A stretch of DNA of 64,000 nucleotides from contig DATNEW010000001.1 of the NCBI GenBank assembly GCA_035606695.1, forward strand, positions 62,001 to 126,000, written 5' to 3'. Of the stretch, positions 23,458-32,224 are shown piece after piece. Under the pieces are notes generated by a model that was not told where the DNA came from, searched no databases, and saw only the letters and a list, made by a program, of their open reading frames with translations. The DNA comes from Gemmatimonadaceae bacterium (GTDB taxonomy: Bacteria > Gemmatimonadota > Gemmatimonadetes > Gemmatimonadales > Gemmatimonadaceae). Numbering within the stretch: the first letter of the stretch is position 1; each line of letters opens with the position of its first letter. The position numbers and the translations under genes are program-made.

Positions 23458-24858
23458 TTATCGGGGCACCGTCTGATCCAGGTCGGCGAGCGCATACGCG
23501 AACACAGCCATGGTGGCGATGCATTTTTGAAAGTCGGCGCGATCGATCACGGTCATCATGTCGCCCCACGAATGGTGATACCAGAAATACTTCGTGTCGT
23601 CGACGTCGAGCGACAAGCCGGGAACGCCGCGTTGCAGAATCGGTCCAACATCGGCCTCGCCTTCCCCTTCGATCACGCGCGTCGCGCCGATGCGCTCGAG
23701 TAACGCACCAACGGGCTTCATGAATGCCAGGCCGGCGGCCGTTCCTTGAAAGCGAACGCCGTTCGGACGAAAGACGCCGTTGTCGCATTCCATCGCGACG
23801 TCGTGCTTCGCGAGCTCGGCAGCATGCGCATCTCGATACGCTCGCCCGCCGCGTCCACCGTTCTCTTCGTTCGTCCACAGCACCACGCGCACGGTACGCT
23901 TTGGACGAATGCCCAGCTCTTTCATTAGACGTACCGCTTCCCACGCGGCGACGCTGCAGCCGCCGTCGTCCATCGCGCCCTCGCCCACATCCCACGAATC
24001 GATGTGGCCGCCGAGCACGACGACTTCATCGGGCCGCTCGCTGCCGCGCAGTTCGGCCACCGCGTTGCGCGACGGCGCGTCGGGAAGCTGGTGTGCGCCC
24101 ATTTTCAACGTGACGATGAGGCGCTCGCCATGCCGCTGCATGCGGTGCAGCATCTCCGCGTCCTCGATGCTGATGGCCGCAGCGGGAATCTTCGCCACGG
24201 TCGAGTCGTACCGCGTCGAGCCCGTATGAGGATTCTGAATCGAGAACGACGAGATCGATCGAATGAACGTCGCGACGGCGCCGGCCTTCGCCGCGGCCGC
24301 TGGTGCGCCGCCGCGATACACGACGGCCTCGCGATAGCCATCCAGGCCCGGCTTGTCAGGCGGGAATGGATGATCGAACAGCACGATCTTGCCTTTCGCT
24401 TCGCTCGCGTGGCGCTCGAGATCCTCGAAGCTGTCCACCACCAGCACCGGCGCCGTGATCCCACCCGCCGGCGTTCCGACGCTCATGCCGAGTCCGAGCA
24501 TGTGCAGCGGCACGCTGCGTGGACTCACGAGCTCGGCGGATTCGTCGCCCCGTACCCAGTGCGGGACCATCGCCGGCTCGCCGCGCACGTTCGACAAACC
24601 ATCGCGCCGCATCTCGGCCAGGATCCAGTCGAGCGCATCCTCGAGCGACTTCGAGCCGCTCAGGCGATGGCCGAAGCGATCGGTGAGAATCGAGAGACGA
24701 TCGTATGCCGCCGTGTCGGCGAGCGCCGCCTGAACGAGGCGATCCGCGTTCGATCGAACGGCGGCGTTGATGTCCGTCTGTGCCGCTGCGGCGTGTGATA
24801 GGGTGCCGGAGAACGTGACAGAAACCGCAGCGATTCGTACCGCGTGACTCAGTCGCAT
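23458..24858 (-). CDS. Secreted M28-family metallopeptidase
   Basis: A 466-residue exported zinc aminopeptidase or carboxypeptidase. The start MRLSHAVRIAAVSVTFSGTLSHAAAAQ is a signal peptide; a longer frame to 25209 is not supported. Zinc motifs: VVLGGHIDSWDVGEGAMDDGG (His-x-Asp and bridging Asp) and WTNEENGGRGGRAY (Glu-Glu). A PA-like insert (GGITAPVLVVDSFEDLERHASEAKGKIVLFDHPF) precedes the catalytic domain. The closest general architecture is glutamate carboxypeptidase-like (Q family, M28B). It probably digests peptides in the periplasm or outside. Divergent from the DUF4097-like gene. Confidence 0.9.
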   Translation of the reverse strand: MRLSHAVRIAAVSVTFSGTLSHAAAAQTDINAAVRSNADRLVQAALADTAAYDRLSILTDRFGHRLSGSKSLEDALDWILAEMRRDGLSNVRGEPAMVPHWVRGDESAELVSPRSVPLHMLGLGMSVGTPAGGITAPVLVVDSFEDLERHASEAKGKIVLFDHPFPPDKPGLDGYREAVVYRGGAPAAAAKAGAVATFIRSISSFSIQNPHTGSTRYDSTVAKIPAAAISIEDAEMLHRMQRHGERLIVTLKMGAHQLPDAPSRNAVAELRGSERPDEVVVLGGHIDSWDVGEGAMDDGGCSVAAWEAVRLMKELGIRPKRTVRVVLWTNEENGGRGGRAYRDAHAAELAKHDVAMECDNGVFRPNGVRFQGTAAGLAFMKPVGALLERIGATRVIEGEGEADVGPILQRGVPGLSLDVDDTKYFWYHHSWGDMMTVIDRADFQKCIATMAVFAYALADLDQTVPR

Positions 24859-24997
24859 GTGTAAGGATGTAAGGATGTTGTGGAGTGAGGTGGCGGGAAT
24901 ATACGCGAGTGATCTCCCAACCATCCATGCGCGCCCGGTGTCAGTACTAGCGGCCGAACTTCGCGGCCGCCCCACGCCCGCCCCGAGGGAATTCATC

Positions 24998-25807
24998 ATG
25001 CGCCGACTCGTGATTACCTCCTGTTTGATCGCAACCTCCGTAGTATCTGCCGCATCGATAGCCGCGGCGCAGTCCGGCCACGCCGCTCGGTTCCTCGACA
25101 ACTGCCACAACAACGGCGGCGACGAGGAGCGTTTCTGCGAGGTCCGCAACTTCACGTTGCCCGCGGGGCGTGCCCTCAACGTCGACGGGCGCGAGAATGG
25201 CGGAATCACCGTGCACGGCTGGGATCAGCCGGGCATCCAGGTCGTCGCGATGATCCAGGCGCAGGCCGAGTCGCAAGCCGAGGCACAAGGGATCGCGAAA
25301 GCGGTCAACATCCTGACCAACGGCAGCGAGGTGCGGTCCGACGGGCCCGACACGGGCCATCGTCAATCGTGGTCGGTGAGCTACGAAGTCTACGCGCCGC
25401 GGCACACCGATCTGACGTTGACCGCGATGAACGGCGGCTTGGCAGTCGACGGCATCGAATCCAGGATGGATTTGCGAACCGTCAACGGCGGATTGAGCCT
25501 CTCGAACGTCAACGGCGACGTGCACGGCGTGACGATGAACGGCGGCATCAGCGCCGACCTGAATGGCGATCGCTGGCAGGGCGCGGGGCTCGACGTCACG
25601 ACGACGAACGGCGGCGTGAAGGTCTACCTGCCGGCGAACTACTCGGCGCAGCTCGAGACGGGCACGACGAACGGCCACATGAACATCGACTTCCCCGTGA
25701 CCGTCCAGGGTGCGTTGACGCGCCGGCTGTCGACGCAAATTGGCGGCGGCGGCGCGACGATCCGCGCCATGACGACCAACGGCGGCGTCTCGATCTCGCG
25801 TCGCTGA
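24998..25807 (+). CDS. Exported DUF4097-like beta-strand repeat protein
   Basis: A 269-residue exported protein. Signal peptide MRRLVITSCLIATSVVSAASIAAAQ, then a repeating beta pattern with many NGG turns: TAMNGGLAVDGI, RTVNGGLSLSNV, VTMNGGISADL, TTTNGGVKVYLP, TTNGHMNIDFP, MTTNGGVSISRR. This is characteristic of DUF4097/adhesin-like right-handed beta-helix proteins of unknown function. RBS GAGGGA sits 7 nt before the ATG. An upstream in-frame start at 24857 would precede the signal peptide and is rejected. Two cysteines (CHNNGGDEERFC) near the mature N-terminus may form a disulfide. Confidence 0.85.
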   Translation: MRRLVITSCLIATSVVSAASIAAAQSGHAARFLDNCHNNGGDEERFCEVRNFTLPAGRALNVDGRENGGITVHGWDQPGIQVVAMIQAQAESQAEAQGIAKAVNILTNGSEVRSDGPDTGHRQSWSVSYEVYAPRHTDLTLTAMNGGLAVDGIESRMDLRTVNGGLSLSNVNGDVHGVTMNGGISADLNGDRWQGAGLDVTTTNGGVKVYLPANYSAQLETGTTNGHMNIDFPVTVQGALTRRLSTQIGGGGATIRAMTTNGGVSISRR

Positions 25808-25876
25808 CGCGCATCGCGGCACCGCGCGCGGGCAGGCGCACTTGCCTGCCCCGCGCGAAGAGGCTATTAGCTAGGC

Positions 25877-26260
25877 ATGCCTCGCACGCGCCGCCACATT
25901 CTTTTGAGTTTACTCGTTCTCGCGCTGCTGCCGGCGTGTCATCCACGGCACGATCCAGCGATCGAAGAGGACGACTCGGACGCCGTCACGCTGTCCGTGG
26001 TCAGTCACCACCGTCTGAACGTCGTGATCTACAACGTCGCTCAGGGCCATCGCGACCGAATTGGCGAGGTGACCGCCGCGGGAACAACGTCGTTCAAGCT
26101 GCATCTCCGGCGCTACGCCGCCAACGAGCTCGTACTGTTGGCGGATCCCATCGGTTCACCCACCGAGGTGAAGACCGAGACGCTGCATCTCGTCGCCGGG
26201 GACGTGCTCGAGTGGACGCTCGAGGACGATCTCGCGCGGTCGCACTACGAGATTCATTGA
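25877..26260 (+). CDS. Small lipoprotein, unknown function
   Basis: A 127-residue protein. MPRTRRHILLSLLVLALLPAC is a lipoprotein signal with lipobox LPAC (lipid on Cys21). The mature part is a short beta-rich domain (VTLSVVSHHRLNVVIYNVAQGHRDRIGEVTAAGTTSFKLHLRRY) ending in acidic ELVLLADP...GDVLEWTLEDDL. The pattern of 'nonpolar binding, vesicle to surface' is similar in style to small Gemmatimonadota lipoproteins, but no named family is recognised. Sits 69 bp after the DUF4097-like gene, same strand. Confidence 0.65.
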   Translation: MPRTRRHILLSLLVLALLPACHPRHDPAIEEDDSDAVTLSVVSHHRLNVVIYNVAQGHRDRIGEVTAAGTTSFKLHLRRYAANELVLLADPIGSPTEVKTETLHLVAGDVLEWTLEDDLARSHYEIH

Positions 26261-26294
26261 ACTACTGAACGCGCCGCGAAGCCGGCAGAGTGGT

Positions 26295-26735
26295 TTACTT
26301 CGCTCCAGTGCCGTTCGGCAATCCGCTCCCTCCGCTGCTCGCGCCGCTTCCCTGAAACGCCTGCCGCGCCGCCACGAGCGCGACGATCGTCGCACCGGTG
26401 AACAGAATCGTCCGCGCGCGTGAAAAGCGACGCTCCGCCATGCTGGCGATCAACGGCCGCCCAACCGACAGGTGTTCGCCCTTGTATGGCGTGTCCGTGC
26501 CGTCGCGCAACGTAACGCTCTCCAGCGAAACGATCAGGGTGTTCGCCGAGTCGCGCGTCACACGCCCCGAAACGGTCTGCGCCGCGGGACCGATCTGTCG
26601 CGAGAGCGCAACGGCTCCCGAATCCGTGAGATTGAGCTGCATCTCGTGGCCGACGGGAGACGGTCCGTCGACCGGATAGTATCCATAACAGGCGCCGGCG
26701 AGCAGCAGCGGCGCGATCATCAGACGTCGTGACAT
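26295..26735 (-). CDS. Small lipoprotein with C-terminal membrane segment
   Basis: A 146-residue protein starting MSRRLMIAPLLLAGACYGYYPVDG: lipobox LAGAC. The middle resembles a small beta domain (VSGRVTRDSANTLIVSLESVTLRDGTDTPYKGEHLSVGRP). It contains a hydrophobic stretch near the end (TILFTGATIVALVAARQAF) and finishes with a Gly/Ser-rich tail. An alternative start 33 bp upstream (26768) adds MFTLFHPASSI. No family recognised. Downstream of the SusC/SusD operon on the same strand, but separated from it by a strong palindrome. Confidence 0.6.
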   Translation of the reverse strand: MSRRLMIAPLLLAGACYGYYPVDGPSPVGHEMQLNLTDSGAVALSRQIGPAAQTVSGRVTRDSANTLIVSLESVTLRDGTDTPYKGEHLSVGRPLIASMAERRFSRARTILFTGATIVALVAARQAFQGSGASSGGSGLPNGTGAK

Positions 26736-26772
26736 GATAGATGAAGCAGGATGAAACAGGGTGAACATGACG

Positions 26773-26804
26773 CGCCCGGCCGGTACGATCGTACCGGCCG
26801 GGCG
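26773..26804 (-). terminator. 32-bp perfect palindrome after susD
   Basis: GCCCGGCCGGTACGA and its exact complement TCGTACCGGCCGGGC join without a loop, plus one more C-G pair. It begins 14 bp after the SusD stop and has no T-run. It is most likely the 3' hairpin of the SusC/SusD transcript. Confidence 0.6.
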
Positions 26805-26817
26805 TCATCGTTACGAC

Positions 26818-28188
26818 TCAGCTACAGGCGTTCGGATCGTTCGCGTTCCGAACGGTGAAGAGGTTCTGCGCCGAGCTGGCCGGCGTGTTCGGGTTCGTCT
26901 GCTCTTCCGTGAGGCCGTAGAAGATGCGCCCCGGAATTCTCGACTTCGAGCGCGCAGGCTTGAGCGCCGGCAGACACGTGCGCTTGTAGTCATTCCAGAC
27001 TTCAGGGTTCTGATACAGCGAGATGTACTTCTCGGTCATGATGTCGTTCAACGTGAGCGCGCCCGACGCGATGGTCGCCTTGCCCAACTCCGTGCGCACG
27101 TTGTTGAACGCCGTCGCGGCCGATGCCTTGTCGCCCGTCTGGAAGGCGGCTTCGGCGATGATCAGCTGCGTCTCGTCGTAGGTGATGACCGGCTGCGCGA
27201 AATCGTCCGTCACGCGTCCGGCGCCGACCAGGTGTGAGATCGAATCCGCCGGAGTCGATCCGGTGGTGACGTCGTAGCCACCGAATCCACCGTCGGCGTT
27301 CGGGCCGAAGTAGTCCGCGAGACGCGGATCCTTCTGCGCCTTCATGAGATTCACGAGCACCGAACCGGCGACGAGATCGTTGCCGAACGACGAGGTCTGG
27401 AACTGCGCCCACATGTTGCGCTCGGACGTCGCACCCGTGTGTGCGGTCTTCCAGTCGTGAGCGGGCGCGCTGATCCCCTTCCGCGCCTCGGTCAGCGCGT
27501 TCGTGTACTGCGCGTTGCCGAGCTTTTCGACTTGATGCAAATAGATGCGCGCCTTGAGCGTGTGCGCGGCTTCAATCCAGTTGGCGCCGTTTCCGCCGTA
27601 GACCAGATCGAACGCGCCTGGACCGGTTCCTCCGGCGCCAATGTCGGCGATCGCCTTGTCCAGCAACGCGAGGACGTCGGTATACACCTGCATCTGCGGC
27701 TCGAACGCCGGCGTTACCGTACTGCCGACTGCGTCCGCATAGGGAATGTCGCCCCAGATGTCCGCGGCGAAGGTGATGTCCATCGCCTCGAGCACTTCGG
27801 CAATGCCCTTGTACAGCTTGTCGCCCGACGCGTCCGCGCGCGATTCGACCGCGCGGAGTCCGATCAACCCGCCGCCGTTGTAAATGTTCTGGAACGGCGT
27901 GTCGAACGTCGACGCGTCGATCGTATACGTACCCTGCGTGTCCACGAAGCGGCCGTTGATCCCGGCGCACTGCTGCATCCATTCGCAGATGAGCATCTCC
28001 ACCGGCCCTTCTTCATTGGCGAAGATGTTCGTCAGGTCGCCGATGAACAGCTGATTCGTGTTGGCCACAGTCGGCGCGTTCGGATCCGCCACGGCCTTCT
28101 CCGAATTCAGAAAATCCGAACAGCCGCCGAGCACCGTCAGGCACAGCGCCGCGGCCGCGATTGATGATTTCCTCATGAGGATATTCAT
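26818..28188 (-). CDS. RagB/SusD family nutrient-uptake lipoprotein
   Basis: A 456-residue outer-membrane lipoprotein; lipobox LGGCSDF near residue 22-23. It shows the SusD N-terminal pattern (FLNSEKAVADPNAPTVANTNQLFIGDLTN), the helical TPR-like core (DKLYKGIAEVLEAMDITFAADIWGDIPYADAVG) and the typical AHTLKARIYLHQVEK and ITYDETQLIIAEAAFQTGDKASAATAFNNVR segments. SusD proteins capture oligosaccharides or peptides at the cell surface and act as the lid of the SusC transporter. The gene follows susC after 7 bp, so the two are co-expressed. Substrate unknown: no degradative enzyme is in the same operon. Confidence 0.92.
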   Translation of the reverse strand: MNILMRKSSIAAAALCLTVLGGCSDFLNSEKAVADPNAPTVANTNQLFIGDLTNIFANEEGPVEMLICEWMQQCAGINGRFVDTQGTYTIDASTFDTPFQNIYNGGGLIGLRAVESRADASGDKLYKGIAEVLEAMDITFAADIWGDIPYADAVGSTVTPAFEPQMQVYTDVLALLDKAIADIGAGGTGPGAFDLVYGGNGANWIEAAHTLKARIYLHQVEKLGNAQYTNALTEARKGISAPAHDWKTAHTGATSERNMWAQFQTSSFGNDLVAGSVLVNLMKAQKDPRLADYFGPNADGGFGGYDVTTGSTPADSISHLVGAGRVTDDFAQPVITYDETQLIIAEAAFQTGDKASAATAFNNVRTELGKATIASGALTLNDIMTEKYISLYQNPEVWNDYKRTCLPALKPARSKSRIPGRIFYGLTEEQTNPNTPASSAQNLFTVRNANDPNACS

Positions 28189-28195
28189 GTCGGGG

Positions 28196-31100
28196 TCAGC
28201 GGTTGAGGTTCACGGTCACGACGAACGAGCGCGTGAGCGGGAGATTGAAGTAGTCCGTGCCACCGACGCGCGAGGTCGCACCACCGACGGTGGTTTCCGG
28301 ATCGAGGCCGGTGTACTTGGTCCAGGTCTTGAGGTTACGTCCGGCCACGCGCAGTTCGACGCTGTTCATGCCAAGCGACCGCGCCACCCACGGCTGATCG
28401 AACGTGTAGCCCACCGACAGCTCGCGCAGCTTCACGTAGCCGCCGTCCTCGATGCACGGATCGTCGATCCCGGTGAACGGGCACGCCGCGAGATTGTTCG
28501 TGCGATACCAGTTCTCACCGACCGGGAACGCCTGGCCGGCGCCCGGACCGGTCACTGGCCCCGGATAGAAATCCGACTCGCCGAACGCCTTGAGATTGCC
28601 CGTGCACGTCGCCGTTGCAGCGCCGGTGCACGTCGCGCGAACGCGCGTATCGCCCGCCGTGCCGTAGCTGTACAGCGCGCCCTTGGTGCCGTTCCAGACG
28701 TCGCCGCCCTTCTTGATATCCACGAGACCCGAGAACTCCCACTTGCGATACCGGAAGCTCGAGTGCGCGTTGCCTGTCCACTTGGGATTCGGGTTGCCGA
28801 TGATGCGCTCGGTGTTGTCGACGCACGGCATGAACGAATCGCCGCAGCCATCGTGCGTGCCGTCGTCGATGTACAGCGTGCCCTTCGGCTTGCCCGCGCA
28901 GAACTGCGACAGATCCACGCCCGGGATCGCGTCGTTCGCGCTCAGTCCGCAGCGCACCCAGCCCAGGCTCCGAATGACGCCCAACGGCTGGCCGACCTGC
29001 GCCACCGTCTGGATCAGCACGTTGTCGGTGAGCAGGAACTGCGCGCCCGACAGCGCGTCGACGTTCGACTTGTTGTTGCCCCACCCAAGACCGACGTCCC
29101 ACGAATAGTTCGGGCGCGTGAGCGGACGCAGGTTGAGCGACAGCTCCGTGCCGCTGTTCGAGAACACGCCGCCGTTCTTCGCTTCACTGGAGAATCCCGT
29201 CGACGGCGCGATCGGCAGCACGAGAATCACGTCGGACGTCTTCGATTTGTACCACGTCGCGCTCAGATCGGCCTTCTCACCCCAGAAGCCGACGTCGAAG
29301 CCCGCTTCCGTCTCCTTCGTGCGCTCGGGTTTGAGCGTCGTTGCCGGCTTCGTGAAGCTGGTGAACAGTCCGCCGAATCCGCTCTGGGTCGGCGTAAACC
29401 CGGTGCCCTGCGCGATCGAGCCAACGAGGTTCGTTCCGCTGAACGTCGCCGAGGTCAAATACGGCTGTGGTTCCTGGCCCGCTTCACCATACGACAGACG
29501 CAGCTTGCCAAACGTCAGGAAGCTCGGCTTGTACGCATTCGTGAACGTCCACGCCGCACTCGCCTTCGGGAACAGGCTGCGCGTGTTGTCGCGGCCGAAC
29601 GTCGTCGAGCCGTCGTCGCGCAGTGCTCCGGTCAGGAACAGTTGATTGTAGACGTCGAACGTCGCCTGCCCGAAGTACGACTCGTTGTGAATCTGCGTCT
29701 GGAAATCACTCGGCGGATCGCGCGTCAGCGTGTTGAGAATGCTGAAGGGCTGCGGCGCGATCAACGTGCGGCCCACGACCGAGAACGTGCGGTAGTTGCG
29801 CGAGTTCAAATTCTGGCCGAGCGTCACCGTGCCGGCGAAATCGTTCGACAGGTGCCAGTTCGCCGTACTGGTGAGGTTGTGATCGAGCTGGTAATCGGTG
29901 ATGCGGCCTTCCGTCACGCGCCCACCCGCGGCGACGTCCGAGCACTCCGCCGGACATCCCTCGAGGCGCTCGTCCTGCGAGTAGTCGGCGCCCAGCGTGT
30001 AGTTGAACTTCAGCCAGCCGGTCGCGATGTACTCCGCATTGATGTTGCCGTACGAGCGGTTCGACTTTTGATCGTTCAACTCTTCATACAACGTATAGAA
30101 CGGGTTGTTGAAGATGCGCGTCTGACCCGCGCTTGCCGGATCGCTGCCGTCGACGTTGTACGAACGATGCAGGCCGGTGATCGGGTTGAGGAACGGCAGG
30201 TTGTTGAAGTCGGGCGGCGTGCGGAACAGGCCCAGCAGCAGACCGTTCACGTTGTTGCCGCGCTGCGTCATGTGCCCGCGCGTGTCCGCGAACGAAAAGT
30301 TGCCGCCGACCGTGAAGCCGTCCGTCAGATGATGGCTGGCGTTCAACCGCGCGGTGGACCGATTGAAGAAGTTGTTCGGGCCAACGAACACGCCTTCGTT
30401 GTGATTGTAGTTCCCCGACAGATAGAACGTCGTGCGATCGTTGCCGCCCGAGACGCTCAGCGTGTTGTCGAGAATGTGGCCGGTGTCGAACGCTTCGCTC
30501 GCATGGTCGAAGGTCTGGCCGCTGACCGGCGCGCCCCAGCTGCGAAGGCTCGCGTTGTTGAACTTGCCGAACGCGCCCTTGCCGAAGCCCGTCTGCAGCG
30601 GCTCCTTGCGCGTCACTTCGTCGTTCGAGCCCGAGCTGCGGAGCGAGTACCGCGTCGCACCCGAGCGCCCCTTCTTCGTCGTGATCAGAATGACGCCGTT
30701 GGCCGCGCGCGCGCCGTAGATGGCCGCCGCCGCCGCACCTTTCAGGATCTCGACGTTCTCGATGTCCGCCGGGTTGATGTCGATCATGCTGTTCGGCGCG
30801 GACGTGCCTTCGAGCTCGCCGCCGACGTCCTGACCGCCGACGCCCGTCGTGGAACCAGCGTCGATCGGGTTGAAGTTCGTCGTCGAAAACGTGGTGTTGT
30901 TCACCGGCACGCCGTCGATGATGAACAGGGGCTGCACGTCACCGTTCAACGTGCGCAAGCCGCGGATCGTGATCTTCGACCCGGCGCCCGGATCACCGGA
31001 CGACTGCGAGACGACGACGTTCGGCGCCTTCCCCGCCAGCGCTTCGACGATGTTCGGCTCGTTCGACTTGACGATGAGGTCCGGCGACACGGCGTTGCGC

Positions 31101-31501
31101 ACGTTGCCGAGTTTCTCGACTTCCGTCGCCGTGCCGGCCCCCGTGATGACCACTTCACCCAGTTGGAGCGGATTCGCTTCGAGGAGGAAGTCCTGCGTCG
31201 TCGAGCCCGGATTGACCGTGATCCGCACGCTCTTCGGCTTGTAGCCGACTCGGCGCGCGGTCAATGTCACGGTCTGCCGGTTGACGCGAATGCCCGGTAC
31301 CGTCAGCGAGTAGGAGCCGTCGTCGCGCGACAACGCGCCGAGGCCCAACTCCGTGAGCGAGATCGTAACGCCAGCCAGGCCGGTATTGCCTTCACCCGTG
31401 ACGCGTCCCGAGATGACCGCGGCGTCTTGCGCGGCGGCGAGCCCGGGAACCAGCGCCAGCATGCCTAGACAGACGAGGATACGGCGGAACGAGAGTGCCA
31501 T
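28196..31501 (-). CDS. SusC/RagA-type TonB-dependent outer-membrane transporter
   Basis: An 1101-residue outer-membrane porin. Signal peptide MALSFRRILVCLGMLALVPGLAAAQ, then a carboxypeptidase-regulatory-like beta-sandwich (VISGRVTGEGNTGLAGVTISLTELGLGALSRDDGSYSL), a plug domain (GKAPNVVVSQSSGDPGAGSKITIRGLRTLNGDVQPLFIIDGVPVNN ... IENVEILKGAAAAAIYGARAANGVILITTKKG) and a large beta-barrel ending in VNLNR. The plug signature is diagnostic of the SusC/RagA subfamily. Start at 31501 has GGAGGAG just upstream. It imports a ligand captured by SusD, energised by TonB/ExbBD encoded elsewhere. Confidence 0.95.
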   Translation of the reverse strand: MALSFRRILVCLGMLALVPGLAAAQDAAVISGRVTGEGNTGLAGVTISLTELGLGALSRDDGSYSLTVPGIRVNRQTVTLTARRVGYKPKSVRITVNPGSTTQDFLLEANPLQLGEVVITGAGTATEVEKLGNVRNAVSPDLIVKSNEPNIVEALAGKAPNVVVSQSSGDPGAGSKITIRGLRTLNGDVQPLFIIDGVPVNNTTFSTTNFNPIDAGSTTGVGGQDVGGELEGTSAPNSMIDINPADIENVEILKGAAAAAIYGARAANGVILITTKKGRSGATRYSLRSSGSNDEVTRKEPLQTGFGKGAFGKFNNASLRSWGAPVSGQTFDHASEAFDTGHILDNTLSVSGGNDRTTFYLSGNYNHNEGVFVGPNNFFNRSTARLNASHHLTDGFTVGGNFSFADTRGHMTQRGNNVNGLLLGLFRTPPDFNNLPFLNPITGLHRSYNVDGSDPASAGQTRIFNNPFYTLYEELNDQKSNRSYGNINAEYIATGWLKFNYTLGADYSQDERLEGCPAECSDVAAGGRVTEGRITDYQLDHNLTSTANWHLSNDFAGTVTLGQNLNSRNYRTFSVVGRTLIAPQPFSILNTLTRDPPSDFQTQIHNESYFGQATFDVYNQLFLTGALRDDGSTTFGRDNTRSLFPKASAAWTFTNAYKPSFLTFGKLRLSYGEAGQEPQPYLTSATFSGTNLVGSIAQGTGFTPTQSGFGGLFTSFTKPATTLKPERTKETEAGFDVGFWGEKADLSATWYKSKTSDVILVLPIAPSTGFSSEAKNGGVFSNSGTELSLNLRPLTRPNYSWDVGLGWGNNKSNVDALSGAQFLLTDNVLIQTVAQVGQPLGVIRSLGWVRCGLSANDAIPGVDLSQFCAGKPKGTLYIDDGTHDGCGDSFMPCVDNTERIIGNPNPKWTGNAHSSFRYRKWEFSGLVDIKKGGDVWNGTKGALYSYGTAGDTRVRATCTGAATATCTGNLKAFGESDFYPGPVTGPGAGQAFPVGENWYRTNNLAACPFTGIDDPCIEDGGYVKLRELSVGYTFDQPWVARSLGMNSVELRVAGRNLKTWTKYTGLDPETTVGGATSRVGGTDYFNLPLTRSFVVTVNLNR

Positions 31502-32107
31502 GCCTCCTCCAGCGAGCCAATTGGCTTGTGAAACAATGGGCCGACGGGACGCGTGGGACGAGCCGATGCGCCACCGCGGCGAGGACACCACGTATTGCTG
31601 CGTGATTCTGCGCGTTACTGCCCGTTACCTCCGCTCGTGCGGATTGCAACGATTTGCTGCGACCAGAACTGCGACAGAACTGCGACCGAGACTGCGGCTA
31701 CGCCTGCAGGCCCGGCTTACGGCCGGGCACGACACGGCCTCAGTTGTCGGTCTTTCGCTGCCGTTCGATGGCGATCCTCAGAACGCTCGAACGCGCGTCA
31801 CACGGCTGGAGTGTGGTCCATCGATTGGGTCCGGCTTCGGACGGACTTCGAACGGAGAGCAATCGCGAACGCGCGGGCCCAGTGAGCCGCGTCACCGAAT
31901 AAACCCGATGTGCTCCCAATTCGTCACCAGAAAGTTCACAATTTCCTGGCGCATAATGTATCCAATCTTCACACGACGCTGATATCTACTGACGAATCGC
32001 TGATGTCGATTCCTTAATCCTGATATGACACGCGCGCCACGAATCTGGTTCACCGCACAGTCGCGCGATGCCGCCAGCACTCGATTCGTCCCACGAACGT
32101 CTATTGA
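31502..32107. other. Long non-coding gap between susC and the BTAD regulator
   Basis: No convincing gene. 31640-31740 contains short direct repeats of ACTGCGAC and a GCCCGGC/GCCGGGC hairpin. 31900-32040 is clearly AT-richer than the surroundings (for example TAATGTATCC and GATATCTACTG), as expected for a regulatory region; it probably holds the minus-strand susC promoter and a long 5' leader. No specific promoter hexamers can be defended. Confidence 0.5.
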
Positions 32108-32224
32108 GGGTGTCGCCTTGGCGCGTCGCGTTAGCGCGCCGCTATGGCGCGTCGCCTTTGCGTGCCGCTTTAGCGCGCAGCTTTAGCGCGCCGCTTTCGC
32201 GTATTGCCTTAGCGCGTCGCTTCG
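32108..32224. repeat. Nine 13-bp tandem repeats spanning the BTAD gene stop codon
   Basis: Nine contiguous 13-bp units run from 32108 in perfect register: GGGTGTCGCCTTG, GCGCGTCGCGTTA, GCGCGCCGCTATG, GCGCGTCGCCTTT, GCGTGCCGCTTTA, GCGCGCAGCTTTA, GCGCGCCGCTTTC, GCGTATTGCCTTA, GCGCGTCGCTTCG. The TTA ending the eighth unit (32209-32211) is the TAA stop of the regulator on the minus strand, and the ninth unit encodes its last residues. Confidence 0.9.

Noticed and set aside
28058-31468. 1136-residue open frame on the plus strand
   Set aside because: It is antisense to the well-supported SusC gene, rich in Arg/Ala/Val/Asp with no recognisable domain, as expected from the complement of GC-rich codons.
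31892-32080. 62-residue minus-strand frame in the susC-BTAD gap
   Set aside because: No ribosome-binding site or family; its AT-rich codons reflect the regulatory region.
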